Source of the DNA: Otatea glauca | Lineage: Eukaryota; Streptophyta; Magnoliopsida; Poales; Poaceae | Length of the DNA stretch: 64,000 nucleotides | Direction: 5' to 3' | Assembly: GCA_036346275.1 (NCBI GenBank) | Contig: CM070722.1 | Span: forward strand, 29,098,859-29,162,858 | Part shown: in pieces, positions 23,241-35,189 of the stretch | Layout of the letters: every line of letters begins with the position of its first letter | How positions within the stretch are numbered: position 1 is the first letter of the stretch | The notes under the pieces: generated by a model | The model's database searches: none | What the model was told of the DNA's origin: nothing | Seen by the model: only the letters and a program-made list of their open reading frames with translations | Translations under genes and position numbers: made by a program

Positions 23241-24611
23241 TTGGTGTAGCGACCCTCCTTTTTGGTACATAATGCCAAGAAGGATGGTCTACGTGCATAT
23301 AGTACTTGTCCCATGATCAATGGCTAGTACGAACATTTACAACCTTATTAGCTCATCCATACACAATATTATTATAATTGCGAAAGCTATTTATACAATA
23401 TAGTCTTGCAATTCAGAGTAAATTGCAGCGGAAAGAAGAAAAAGTCTCACGGTGTGCCCATCCAATCCTTAGGCAACTGACAAGGTATAATCCCTAGAAG
23501 ATCGCACTATCGAAATTCCTGTAACCTGTAGCGAAATGTAATCTTCAGGGGCCTCTTTTTTCTTTTCCATCTAAAACAACAAGTTAAGCAAGGTTGAGTA
23601 CTTTCATACTCAATAAGACTTAAGGTGTATTTGCAAAATGCAGTAATGCAAGCTGTATCAAAGGAGGCTTCTACGGTTAATTTGTATAAAGCAAAATTGA
23701 ACATGTAAAATCATGCTGTAACTTTCAAAATGGAACTTATAAAAGCAAGTTGACAGGTATATAAAAATAACAGTATGTAAGCATAAATATAGCAACTCAC
23801 AGTCCTCCGTGACACGAGCAACACTTCGAATCATTTCCTGCCAACACATGGCATAAACTAGTCTTTGCCAACACATGGCATATCAGATGAAACCAATCCT
23901 TGCCAACACATAGCATAGTATTGAATCATCTGAAGGGTAAGCCTTCCAAATCATTATTTTTTAAAAATAATAAAACATCTAACTATATGATGACTTTACC
24001 AAGTGCCCATGACCGTGGGCGAGACTTTTCGAAAAGATTTAAACTCTGCAGAGGTGTACAACTTTACCCACAAGACATGACTGACTCTTTGTGCAGATCA
24101 TTAGCACACTTCCTTTGGTGTGCTACAGAGAGTCATGACATAACCATTATATTACATAGACCTAACTTTGCACCAGTCCAATGGCGACAAACCCATACTA
24201 TAGTGGCAGAAGATATTTGTACACACAGTATAACAAATGGTTTCAGATCCCATTGTCCCACTTCTTCCCATAGTATGGAGTACACTGTTGTATCAGCAAA
24301 CATTATTGCCAACACTTCAGTGTGTGCGCCCCTCTGAGTAATCCGTCCAGAAAGCCCGTACTACTACAGCCTTTCAATGTGCAAAGCTAGTTATAAGTAA
24401 CTTAGTAAGTTAAAGCTATCCTATACCAGCAATTGTGGTTGTATGGTTGTCTTGACTTGAAAACAATACAGTAGTTCGGTCCTTAATCCGCCCCGGGCGA
24501 GAGGTCTCCCCCTACACTACGTGCAAGTCACATGCTCATCCGGCTATTGCTATTAAGCACCCATGTTAAAACCATAGTTTTATTTTGAGTTTTTATACCA
24601 AAATACTAGTA

Positions 24612-24616
24612 ACCAT
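24612..24616. repeat. TSD of SIRE solo LTR A, left copy
   Basis: AACCA; identical to 26312-26316. Confidence 0.88.
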
Positions 24617-26311
24617 GAAGGACCATATGGAGGTCTATCAAGATTTGTGATGAGTATTTGACTAAATTTGAGCTTGGGTTCCTCTTGTTTGAGTTTGATT
24701 TGAATTGGATTTTCAATTGGAAGCAATTTGAGGTCTTCTCTGTTTTCCCGGTGCTACCGGCCAGAACGAGGAAAAATGAATTTTAATGAGTGTACTTTGA
24801 TGGATTTATTGCACATCTTTGTGGGCATTGCTATGTGAGTAGTTTCCTTGCTTTTGATGGTTGCAGGACGACGGTGCTAGGTCATGGTGAGGCGAAGGAT
24901 GGCCGAGACTAGGCGAGGAGCGTCGGAGGTCCAGACGGTCGGGGATCGCCGGAAGATGATCGGAGACGGAGTCCGTGCGAGCCGTGAAGACAAGGAATGG
25001 ATGTGATGCTAGCTAGATGCTGCTCGGATCGATGAGGGCCGTCGGATTGCGGTCTAGTTGATAGGATAGCGGGTCTAGTTAGTGTGCTTTGAGAACCGTG
25101 CAAGAAAACCCATTATGTGTTTTGGGTTTTGGGTGAACCCTTGCATGGCTGGTTGAGTGGGTAAATCTTAGCCCTTGATGGATGCTCTAGGGTTTAGAGG
25201 CTCATCCAAGGGTGGTAGGTGGCCCAAGAGTTGTATAAATAGGGGTGGAGGGGTAGCCTTCCCCATTGAAGGTTTTGAGGTTTTTGATGCTCCTATGAGC
25301 TTTGCCCACATGAAATGTGAGGCTTTGTAACCTCTCATTCCAGAAATGAAATGTTCTTCATTTATGTTCATGTTTCATTTCCTTTACGCATTTACATTAC
25401 GCATTTAAATTACACAATTTAAATTCAGCATTTACTTTCCCGCATTTACATTATCGCAATTTACTTTCTCGTAATTTGAATTTGCCTCCCCTCCTTCTAA
25501 ATGCTGTTCTTCTAGGATGTCTTGAGTGTGTTCATTTGGTTTACATCTTTCTTGCACCCTAGGATAGACTAGAGATCAAGTTCTTATTGAATTGCAAATC
25601 TGTCCAGAACTTGTTCTTCGCGCAGCAGTCAGTCTTTGATTTTTATAAAAATCTAGAAAAATCATTTTTCAGTAATTCTTATTGGAGAATGTGCACGACT
25701 CATATATCAATCTGTATAAAAGTTTTGGAGTCCACTGTTTGCACTGTTTGAGCGCTATGAAGTGAAAACCGAGCCTCAAACTTTCTGGTCGATATTCCTG
25801 ACTGTCTCCATTGCTTGATTTTTTATGTTTATTCTACAAAGCTTTTTGAGGTGATTTTTGGTGGAGTGTTTGAAAACTCAACTTGTCACAGTGAGAAAAT
25901 TCCCACAAATTTTAGAGTAACATAAACTCACTAACCACCTGCTCCAATTGAGGATAATTTCTGGAAAATCTGTTTTACTTTTCTTGAAAGAGACTTTGGT
26001 GTTTTTGCTTTATCTCTTTTAGAAAAGTAGTCTTTGAGTTGATTCCTCTTTGTTTGAACACTTGACAACCGGGATTGTGATTCAAAATCCCTCACATGAT
26101 TCATGGTTCTCATCCATGCAAGCTAGGGGTACACATAGTTGTCTAATTGTTCGGGTTTTCGGAGGGTGTGCGAATCTGAGAAACACCAGTTTGAAGGAAA
26201 ATCTTTGGGTGTTTCAGATTTTTGTTGCGAGGTTATTTGGAGTACTCTGAGTGGGGGAAAATTTTATTTGGGATCATTCACCCCCCCTCTGATCGCCATT
26301 TCGATCTTTCA
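24617..26311 (+). mobile_element. Solo LTR A of a SIRE/Maximus-type copia element
   Basis: 1695 bp from TGAAGGACCATATGG to CGATCTTTCA, the characteristic ends of this LTR family, shared with 61691-63723 and with the LTR of the copia element at 43937-57135. Flanked by a perfect 5-bp TSD with no internal domain, so it results from LTR-LTR recombination. It inserted into the inverted gypsy LTR, whose sequence continues on both sides. The terminal GGGATCATTCACCCCCCC block near 26268 is typical of the family. Confidence 0.9.
25234..25242 (+). promoter_or_regulatory. TATA box of solo LTR A
   Basis: TATAAATAG preceded by the GAGTTG context. The same box lies at 44448 and 62611 in the sister LTRs, so it is a conserved LTR promoter element. 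Confidence 0.7.
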
Positions 26312-26316
26312 AACCA
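26312..26316. repeat. TSD of SIRE solo LTR A, right copy
   Basis: AACCA, directly after the terminal TTTCA. Confidence 0.88.
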
Positions 26317-26819
26317 ACATCATGTCTCAATATTTTAAAGTTTTATCCGATCAGCTTATCCAACTTGTTCATCCCAAATCTAAAGCATGGCTAAGCGTGA
26401 TTATTAATCATCGCATATACCCAAATTGACATTATATATTGTCTAACCTTAATTCTAGGTTTATCAAGGTTCACAGGTCAATATTTATTAAGGAAGTTCC
26501 ATGAGATAGGGTTATAACTAGCAGTACCACAATATAGCAAATTTACAAAAAATACATGCATGCAGAAATAGATTTTACAAATCAAAACAAAAAATAAAAT
26601 ATTGGGATCAATATGATCAAAGGGGGTGCTTGCCTTGCTTTGTTGTTTCAGAAATTAGCTCAGGATTGAAGTCTTCAGTAGCAGCTTCGTATACGTTGGT
26701 ATCTACATGTGATTATTATATCGTATAACAGCAATAAGAAGCAATGATAATAAGAAGCAAAAAGAAATCAAATTCAAAGATGAATTAAGATTAAAGGTTC
26801 TAGTGATACAAATATTTTA

Positions 26820-28400
26820 ATTAATAATTTCTTATTATTCGAGTTCATTTAATGTATTATGGTTATTAGGATTTATATTACACAGAATTGTGCTTTTTAT
26901 TAGGATTTAGATGCAAAGCATGTTGTAATAGAATTATTTCAGAATAGGATGGTCTTGCCTAAGGGAGCATCCTTAAGCTGGTTCTATTAGTATTAGTGTT
27001 TATTTGTGATACTAAATTTATTTTCTAATCTTATGTATTTCTATAATTTACGTTATAAATGGTTAGATTTCGTTTTAGATTTGCGACTGCAATTCTCATA
27101 GACATGCAACCATTTTTGTAGCATTAGCTAGTCATGACTCTAGAAGTGTCTTGAAAGTGATTTTGCATATTTTAGTTTCTATTTGTGAAAATTATTAACA
27201 TTTTAGTTTTTATGTATATAGAAAATGAAGTTTATCATGAACTTAATTCAAACTAAAATCAAACATTAAATCTTTTTGCAAGTTGAGATGGTCTTGACCT
27301 TAGGAATGTTGTGAAACTAGTCCTATATGATTTAACATTTATTTTTGACATTTTATTTATATATATTTGTTTATATCTTTAATCCTCACATGAAAGCATG
27401 TGTTGATTAAGGGGCTAAGTGCATACTATGACTAATTATAATGGTTTTTACTATGTTGGGTGGTTTTGAACTATAAAACACATACTAACTAGTTTTACAC
27501 CTATAATCATTTATTTGGGTAAGATATGCATATGTCGATCTTTTGTATATGGAAGGCAAAGTTATTAGGGACCTGGTTCAAACAAAGCTAAACATTATTT
27601 ATTTTTTTTAAATTAATCATATGTACCTAGTATATAAAGTCTTTTGTTTAAACTAAACCAACTATGATATATTTTTTAATAAGAAGGAATATTATGGTCC
27701 TAACAAGTTTTAGGTACTGGTTTTCATAATTTTTAGAGATTAATAGCTAGTTGTGATTATTTGAATTTTAGTGATTAGAATTTAACTTAAATGGAAAGCT
27801 AATGCAAACTAATATATGATCATTTCTGCAAAATTAAATGGTCTTGTCATATGGAGTAATTAAAAGTAGGTTTCACATGTATTTTCCTTAAGTTGTATGT
27901 TTTGCTTATATTCTATTCATATGTGCATGGAGATTAAGATTATTTACAAACTTGATTGAAACATAACCAAGCATGAAATATTTTTACATAAACATGGTTT
28001 TCATGGTCTAATCTTGGCCTAGAAATTGTTTCTATTATATTTTGAATTTGCATATACCATTTATTATTCTTTGAGTTTTTAATGCATCAAAAAGTAACCC
28101 ATTTACAAATTTAATTCAAACTAGATTCAAATATATATATTTTTGTAAAAATAGGTTTCTTAAGGTCTCAAGAGCATGTAGAAATTTACTTCATTATTTT
28201 ATGAGTTATGGTTTTTATATTTCAAATAGTTTTCATAATAGGGTTTGTACAAAATTTAATTCAAATAATTCAAAATAAGATTTAAAATGAAATATTTTAC
28301 ATATTCAGAAACTACATGATTTTAGACGAATTTCAAAATTATTTCACTAGAATTGGGCTTGAAACGTAGAAGATACATGCAATTGAATGCGTTAGGGTTT
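26820..28400. repeat. Decayed tandem array, ~140-170 bp unit
   Basis: Recurring landmarks in fixed order: ACTTAATTCAAACTA-like text, an AT stretch, ATGGTCTTG...TAGG, a TAGTCCTAT/TTCTATTA-like part and a TTTATTTATATA-like part. The 'attcaaac' landmark recurs near 27240, 27570, 27650, 27790, 27953, 28107 and 28257, that is at 140-165 bp steps or multiples. About ten units, strongly diverged. It lies inside the inverted LTR and has no coding capacity. Confidence 0.6.
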
Positions 28401-29120
28401 GAAAAGTGCTGAGAGTTTGGAAATTACAGAATATGGAAAGTTTGTTTCCCAGCAGAGAAACCGTCTTTCTTTTTTTGGGAGGTTTTTAAATCGGCTGCAC
28501 TGATAGGTTGGGTCCACGAATTAGTGGCTATGCTTGGGTGGAGAGAGGAGAGACTGACTGGCTGGTCCCACACGTTAGCCGCACAAAATAGAGCAGCTCA
28601 GGGAAGGATTCGCCGGTGGTGAGGTAGTGTCAGAGGCGGTGAGATGACACATGGTGAGCTTCAGTGGTCCAAGAAGCATTCGGGGTAGCTTGGTTGTCGC
28701 CGGCACGTTGGTAGGCGGCGACACCAATGGCGGCGAGCTGGGGCAACGGTGGAGGCACTTCTGAGCTCAAAAGAGAGGTAGGTAAGCATAACGGGTACTA
28801 AAGAAGCTCACTTTGGTGGTTTGTTGTGACCAAGATCGGCCGAAGTAGTAGGGCACCATGCGCCGGTGTTGAAGAAGATGGATGGGTGATGGTAGCAGAG
28901 ATGATTTGGGCAATGGAATCGGTAATTGACTAAGGGAACTTGCTCGTGGGTGGGTGATGACGCTCTGGACGAGTTCAATTGATCAATTGAGTGGAGTACG
29001 GATAGTTTGGTTAGTGGCAGTCTGTGCCCAGCGATTTGGGGCTTGTCGGCAATGTAGGGGATGAAAGCACAATTGGATTTTGGTTTAAGGTGTGTGGTTC
29101 TCCAGAGACCCAGGAATTGC

Positions 29121-29130
29121 TTAAATAGGC
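29121..29130 (-). promoter_or_regulatory. TATA-like box of the inverted LTR
   Basis: On the minus strand CCTATTTAAG lies within the GC-rich part, as in the G1 LTR (CTATTTAAAG). This supports the orientation given for the LTR. Confidence 0.45.
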
Positions 29131-30180
29131 AGCAAGGTGGTTTGGCACAGGGTTTGGATGCTTGATGTTTTGCGGTGGCCAAAAAAGGGTTGAACGACAT
29201 CGGAATTATGCAGTCCAAGCATGGCTAGGATGTGCCATGGTAGGTGGGTTAATGTGACATGGACGTGGCCTCGGGCTGAGGGTTGCGGCATTTGGATGCA
29301 TGCCTTGCAGCTTGACCAGAGAAAAACAGAGGAAGGCAGTGACTCGGCTGGTTTGGAGAGAAAGAGAGAGAAAGGGCAGCGCTTGACGTGTGGGTCCAAT
29401 TAATGGCAGGGCCCACATGTAAGTGGCAGTGAAATAGCAATTCATCTTCCTTTTTGTCAATAGGTCAGTGTTTCGGCATTTATTTTAGGGGCCATTTTAG
29501 TGTGAAAACTTTTGGTGATTTCTGACTGAGTTTTTGAGATAAGGTTTGTTTTCTAGTAAAATTTTCAAGTTAAAATCTTGCGTGAAGAATTTCCAGTAAT
29601 TCTGACAAGCTATACTGCTCATTTTAACTATTTCTATTTTTAATTTAATTGAGGATTGAAACTTGTCTATAAATTTTTTATAATTTTTCTGAATGTTTAT
29701 TATGGTCAAATTATTCCACTATAAAAATTTCAGTTCAGATATTTTACATTTATTTTATATTAATTCTAGATTTTTCTATTTTTCTATTTATGAATTTTTG
29801 AAGGCATCAAATGAGATTATTTTTTATATTTTTATTGGAGATTTATCTATCACTGTAGATGATATGGTAAAAATTTCAGCTCGAGATAAGGTCGGAGGAT
29901 TTTTAATTTATTTTGACAAGCTGCTGTTTTTAATCAATACTCTATTAATTCACCTTTCATTTCATGAGTAAATGGGTTCCTATGTCTTTTTGAATGCTGC
30001 AGTGTAGTTCTAGAGGTTTCCCTATTTTTAAATATAATTTTTGTAGATTTTCTTATTATATGATCTTATATTTCTTAGTTTAAAATCCAACAAACAAATA
30101 CTAAAAACAATTTTCTAAAAGATTAAAATTCAAGAAATGATGAAAAGGATGGAAATTCAGATGTTCCCTAGTTAACAAGC

Positions 30181-33035
30181 GTTGAGGACCGGGATGCTTT
30201 TGGCTCTTTCAGAGAAGCCAAGCACCACTTTACTCATTGAAGAGATTCATGTGGTGCATGATTATCCTAATGTGTTCCCTGTAGAGCTTCTGGGATGCCC
30301 CCAAAGTTGAATGTGGAGTTTTGAATTTATCTTGTTTCGGGTACCCGACCTATCACCTTGTCTCTGTACCCTTTTTAGAAAGAATTGAAGAAGCAGTTCA
30401 ATTACTTGCTGTCCAAGGTTAGATCCAACGCAGCGTGTCACCTTAAGGGCACCCATCCAATTCACAGAGAAGAAGGATGGGAGTTGGTGCATATGCGTTC
30501 ACTATCACGCTCTCAATTAGGTGACCATCAAGAATAAATATCAGTTGCCTCACATCGAGGACTTTTTGATCAATTGAAGGGAGCAATCTTGTTCTTCAAG
30601 ATAGATTTATATCTGGGTATAACCAAATTCGTGCACAAGAACAAGATATTAAAAAGACGGCTTTCTCCACAAGGTACGAGCATTATGAATATAGAGTTTG
30701 TCTTTTGAACTAAGAAGTGGCTCTGATGTTCTCATGTAGATGATGAATGGTATGTTGCATAAATATCTTGATGTCTTTGTGGTGGTGTTCATTGATGATA
30801 TTCTGATTTATTCCTAGACCGAGGAAGAGCATGAGAGGCATTTGAGGCTCATGCTTGAGACTCTAAGGAAGAATCAGTTCTTTGCCAAACTTAAGAAGTG
30901 TGAGTTCTGGATTTTGGAAGTGGGTTTCTTGGGTCATGTGATCAATTAGGAAGGTATTTTTGTTGATCCAAGCAAGGATTATATAGTAATGGACTGAAAA
31001 ATACCATGTAATATTAAGGAGGTGAGGACTTTCCTTGGCTTAGCTGGTTATTACCAGTGTTTCGTGAAGGATTTTTCCATTATAGCCAAACCAATACCTC
31101 AGTTAACACATAAGAGTTTAAAATTGTAGTGGACAGATGAGTGTAACCGTAGTTTCTGTACTCTAAAAGAGAAGTTGGTGACTATCCCTATTCTCACACT
31201 CCCTGAGCTAGAGAAGTGCTTCACAGTCTATTTTGATGCATCCTGAGTTGGTCTTAGTTGTGTGCTCATGCAAGATGGTAAAGTAATTGCTTATGCATCG
31301 AGGTAGTTAAAGAAACAGGGGTAGAACTATCCAACTCATGATTTAGAGCTAGCTGCAATAGTCTTTGCTCTGAAAATTTGAAGACATTACCTATACGAGG
31401 AATCTTGTGATATTTCTATAGATCATAAGAGCCTCAAGAACATTTTCACTTAGAAGGACCTCAATTTAAGGCAAAGGAGATGGCTAGAACTGATTAAGGA
31501 TTATGATTTTACTATTCAATATCATCCAAGTAAGGCGAATGTGGTCACCGAAGCACTTAGTCGCAAGGCGATACCCTCTACCATAGATTGTCTTATTGCT
31601 GATTTTAGACATATGGGGATTACTTATTGTTATGCCGCACTACTCAGATTGAAACACAGCTGCTTCTTGAGTAAGAAAATCCAGTGTAAGGGAATTATAG
31701 GAACACGATCAGATGCTTCAGCAAGCAAGGAAACAACTAGATGAAGGTTGATGAAGGTAAAAAGGGGGATTTCAGCCTTGATGAGTTTAGCACATTGTGG
31801 TTTATAGGCCGCCTTTTTGTGCCACAGAAGGCTTAGGCCAAGGATGATATTTTAAGGGAAGCTCATCGTACTCCTTACACTGTTTATCCTGGTGAGACCA
31901 AGATGTATTAGGATCTAAAGAAGAGTTTTTGGTGGAAAAGAATGAAGGTGGATATCGCCAAATATGTGGCATCTTATGGGGTTTGTCAGCAAGTGAAAGC
32001 AGAATGTAAGCGCCCAATAGGATTGTTACAACCCTTGAAGGTTTGGATGTAGCCATAGGACGATATAACCATGGAATTCGTGGTTGATCTACCACATACG
32101 TCATGATGAGATGATGCTACATGGGTAGTGGTGGACTGTTTCAGGAATTCTACACACTTTATTCCCATCTACACGATGAATACAATAAGCGATTTTGCTC
32201 CTATTGATGTGCGGGAGATAGTGAAGTTGTATGGTATGCCCGAGCATTATTTCTGATAGAGATGCTAAGTTTGTTTATAAGTTCTTGGAAAGCGTACAAT
32301 GTGCTCTAGGCACATAGCTTCACCTTAGCACCGTATTTCATCCACAAACAGATAGGCAGTTTGAGCGTACGATTCAAACTTTGGAGGACATGTTTAGATC
32401 ATATGTTTTGTCATGGAAAGGTAGTTAGAAGGACCATCTAGCACTCGCTAAGTTTGCAGTGGAGGAGAAGGCAGTTCTGGGTAAAGCATTTGAGTAGCGC
32501 CATTTGAGGTGCTTTATTAGCGTAAGTGTAGATAAGGCGGAATCTGCTTGCAGGTTACAGCAGGCAAAGGAGTTATGTTGATGTGAGAAGGCGAAAATTG
32601 GAGTTTGAGGTAGGTGACCAGGTGCTCCTGAGAGTGTCTCAAACCAAAGGCATTGTGTGATTTGTTACCAAAGAAAAGATTAGCCTGAGGTATGTGGGGC
32701 CATTTCCGATAGTAGCATGAATTGGGAAGCTAGCATATCGCTTTGACCTTCTTGAGTCCATGCATGGAATGCACAGCGTGTTCCATGTTTCTATGTTGAG
32801 AAAGTACCTAAGTGATCTAGAGCATGGGATATCTCTAGAACCGTTGGTCATTGAGCAGGATCTCACATTCGAGCCTCGTCTAGTGAGGATATTGGGGGAA
32901 TCGGAGTAGGTGTTGAGCATAAGATGCTAAAGTATGTAAAGGCTTTTGTCGCATCAAACCGAGAGGGAAAGTGACATGGGAACTGGAGTCTCACATGCAT
33001 AAGTATCTAGAGTTGTTCGCATCAGGTATGTATTG
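30181..33035 (+). pseudogene. G3 gypsy pol (RT-RNase H-IN-chromodomain), heavily degraded
   Basis: Frame-by-frame reading gives HDYPNVFPVEL, RT (FIDDILIYS near 30790, EVRTFLGLAGYYQ), RNase H (YFDAS near 31233, NYPTHDLELAAIVFALKI, IDHKSLK, EALSRKA), integrase (YPGETKMY, FWWKRMKVDIAKYV, CQQVKAECKRP, LLQPLKV), the GMHSVFHVSML block and a chromodomain end (KVTWELESHMHKYLELF, about 32970-33020). Dozens of stops and frameshifts, many at Trp or Gln positions. It belongs with the chromoviruses (Del/Tekay-like) but to a different lineage from G1/G2. Its protease lies at 22865-23240, beyond an inserted LTR. Confidence 0.85.
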
Positions 33036-34053
33036 AAGTTCCTTTTCTAGTTCTAGTTGTGTGCTACCACGTAGACTTTGGCGAGCTAAGAATTCAGTGT
33101 TGAATTATGTTAAGGGAGTTGAATGTAATATTTCATTCCAAAAAGAGTCGGGCTGTCTTGCTGAGTTGGCCTCGACATGCATGCCCGAGGGTGACTTGTG
33201 TCATGCTGGCCTTATAAGCGTAGGTAGGGGGCACACCACCCTAACCCTAGCCACGCCACCCCATTGTTGTTGCTGCTAGCTACTGCTAGCCGCCATTGGT
33301 CACCATAGGAGGTGCGCATTGTGTTCCGTCATGCCCACACTAGCCGCACTCACACCTAAGTGTGTCGCAGCATGTAGGGGAGCATCCAAAGCATGCCCGT
33401 GACCATGTTCTATTGTCGTTTTGCATTCCTCGTTAAACCGTGCAATCTTTCCTATATTTGTTCACATCACTTTGTGCAGGGAGTGTCGAGGATCTCAGAA
33501 AGCATATATCGTGGGAGTTTTGAGAAGTGAGTTAAAGAAGGAAACGTGTAGGGATTGTGAAGGGCCACAACGTTTGACGGTTCCAGCCAATCTTCGGCTT
33601 TCAGGTATAAGCCCTAGGGTGACGTTCCTCATTTTTATGACATTGTAGAGTAAATATGTGATTAGGTTAGCATTAGACGGAGTATATGGAAAGCACCGAG
33701 AATGTGATTTGTGGATGTTGGGGCTCGTTAAAGCTTGTTGTCCAGTGTTTGGGACTAGTTTAGGGCTGTCTACGGTCCATTTCATAACTTGGTCATATTA
33801 CGAATAATGCAGGTAATTGTTTAAAGTTTATATAGAGTGTAATAGCACTAAATTTGGTTGGACGATATAAATTTTTGGCATCGGGATGGTTACTATCCAG
33901 AATTTAGTCTCTTCTGGTCACAATTTGTGTTAATATGCTTGTTTTGCCTAATAAATGGCCATATTAAATTATGTCTATAACTATGGAAAACTAGATTTTT
34001 TTGTAGTTTTCAGGAGTGTTATGGTTTGCTACTTTTGGTATTATATGAAAAAT
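33036..34053 (+). repeat. G3 3' untranslated region and probable 3' LTR fragment
   Basis: A purine run TTAAGGGAGTTGAA ends at 33123, followed by TGTAATATTTC at 33124, a PPT-LTR-like junction. The rest has no coding sequence. It is cut at 34053 by the SIRE LTR fragment. No second copy exists in the window to prove it is an LTR. Confidence 0.45.
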
Positions 34054-34300
34054 TGAAAGACCATGTGGAGGTCTACTCATGATGGTGATGAGTATTTGAC
34101 TAAATTTGAGCTTGGTTTGCTTTGGTTTGAGTTTGATTTGAATTGGATTTTTAAAATGAAGCAATTTGAGTTGTGTCTGCCAGGGGCGACACTACCGGCT
34201 ATGTATTCAGGGAATCTGAGTCACGGCATCGAGAAAGAGTGGTCGAGCCATCCAAACAAGGATGACAACTCGCCTTGGGCTTGATCGATATTGTGAGGCA
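34054..34300 (+). repeat. 5' LTR fragment of the SIRE-type element
   Basis: TGAAAGACCATGTGGAGG start, the GATGAGTATTTGACTAAATT block and a TTTGAGTTTGATTTGAATTGG block match the first ~150 bp of solo LTRs A and C. After about 34210 it no longer follows A or C. The rest of the LTR, including its promoter and 3' end, is missing. Confidence 0.75.
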
Positions 34301-34322
34301 AAAGGAAATGCATATAGGACAT

Positions 34323-35022
34323 TGTTGAGGTTCGTCCGATCTATACATGTACTCGGGAGTCGGTAAGTCCTGCTAGGGGCCGCTATCGATTATTGGTCGA
34401 TTACTTGATGGTTGGGTAGGTATACCCGATGGTCGAGTAGGAGTACTCAACGATCGATAGGGGTACTCCAGCCATGTCCGAGTGCACGTGAACCTATAGG
34501 GTCGCACGCTTAAGGGGCTATAACCAATTCGGATAGGGATTTGAGTTGTAATGGGCTTAGAGTTCCTAATGGGCTTCAAAGGGTTGAAACCCGTTATAGG
34601 ACGTCTATATAAAGGGAGGAGGTGGTGGCTTTGCGATATAGAGAGACACATGAAAAACACAATAGGAATTCGGAATTCCTGAAACCCTAGCCGCCACCCC
34701 TCCTTCGCTTAGAACAGCACAGTCAGCGCTAGCACTCCGACGTGTGGTGTTCCTACCCCGTATGTGTGGATAACTTGGAGGGGTTGTTGCGAAGCTTCAA
34801 CGCTAGCACAATCCGCAACCTACGAAACTCACAAGGATCTGTTGAGGAGGCGTGAGGCTAGTATGACTACATCTGCACCATTGCGCTACATCGACTCTAC
34901 TTCCGCTACGGGTCTGCTCGTCTAGTGGTAATTTTGTGATCTATAACTTACAGTGCTTCCTTGGTTACGCGGTAGAAAATTTTGATTTTTCGCTAGAGTA
35001 GCCTACCCGTTCCCCAGTAGTA
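34323..35022 (+). repeat. Fragment or solo LTR of a different copia family
   Basis: Starts TGTTGAGG. It contains a TATATAAAGGGAGG promoter-like stretch (34608-34621), a downstream AAACCCTAGCCGCC leader motif, a GTATGTGTGGATAACTTGGAGG block and an end near TACCCGTTCCCCAG. This layout is common in copia LTRs of grasses. No TSD was found and both ends are estimates. Confidence 0.45.
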
Positions 35023-35189
35023 AGAATAGAGTGTCATAGAGATGCTAAGGTCCAGTTTTTTTCTCCTATGGCTGGCACTTGGAGGCATCTTGTGGTTCAG
35101 TATTGGGTTCCTACATCTTCTCTTTGTCTCAGTACTGAGTTATCTCTCTCTCTTGTGTGTTGACCAGTTTCGTAGGATGCGGAAGGGAG

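Larger units (their letters stand above)
23245..30177 (-). mobile_element. Inverted long gypsy LTR (solo), interrupted by a SIRE solo LTR
   Basis: On the plus strand it starts TGTAGCGACC and ends TTAACA, the reverse of a TG...CA LTR. Read on the minus strand it has an AT-rich start, a GC-rich promoter-like part (29460-28440) with a TATTTAAG box, an AT-rich tandem array, a CAAGGCAAGC/GATCATATTGA block (about 26640) and a 3' end similar to 16233-18690. Excluding the SIRE LTR it is about 5.2 kb. It separates two parts of G3 pol. I could not find a clean TSD (flanks GTTGG and AGCGTTGA), so the right boundary is approximate. A PBS or internal domain is absent, which fits a solo LTR. Confidence 0.6.

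Noticed and set aside
28808..29460. Minus-strand frames in 28.8-29.5 kb as a possible gene
   Set aside because: They overlap in several frames within the GC-rich promoter part of the inverted LTR and lack any family signature.
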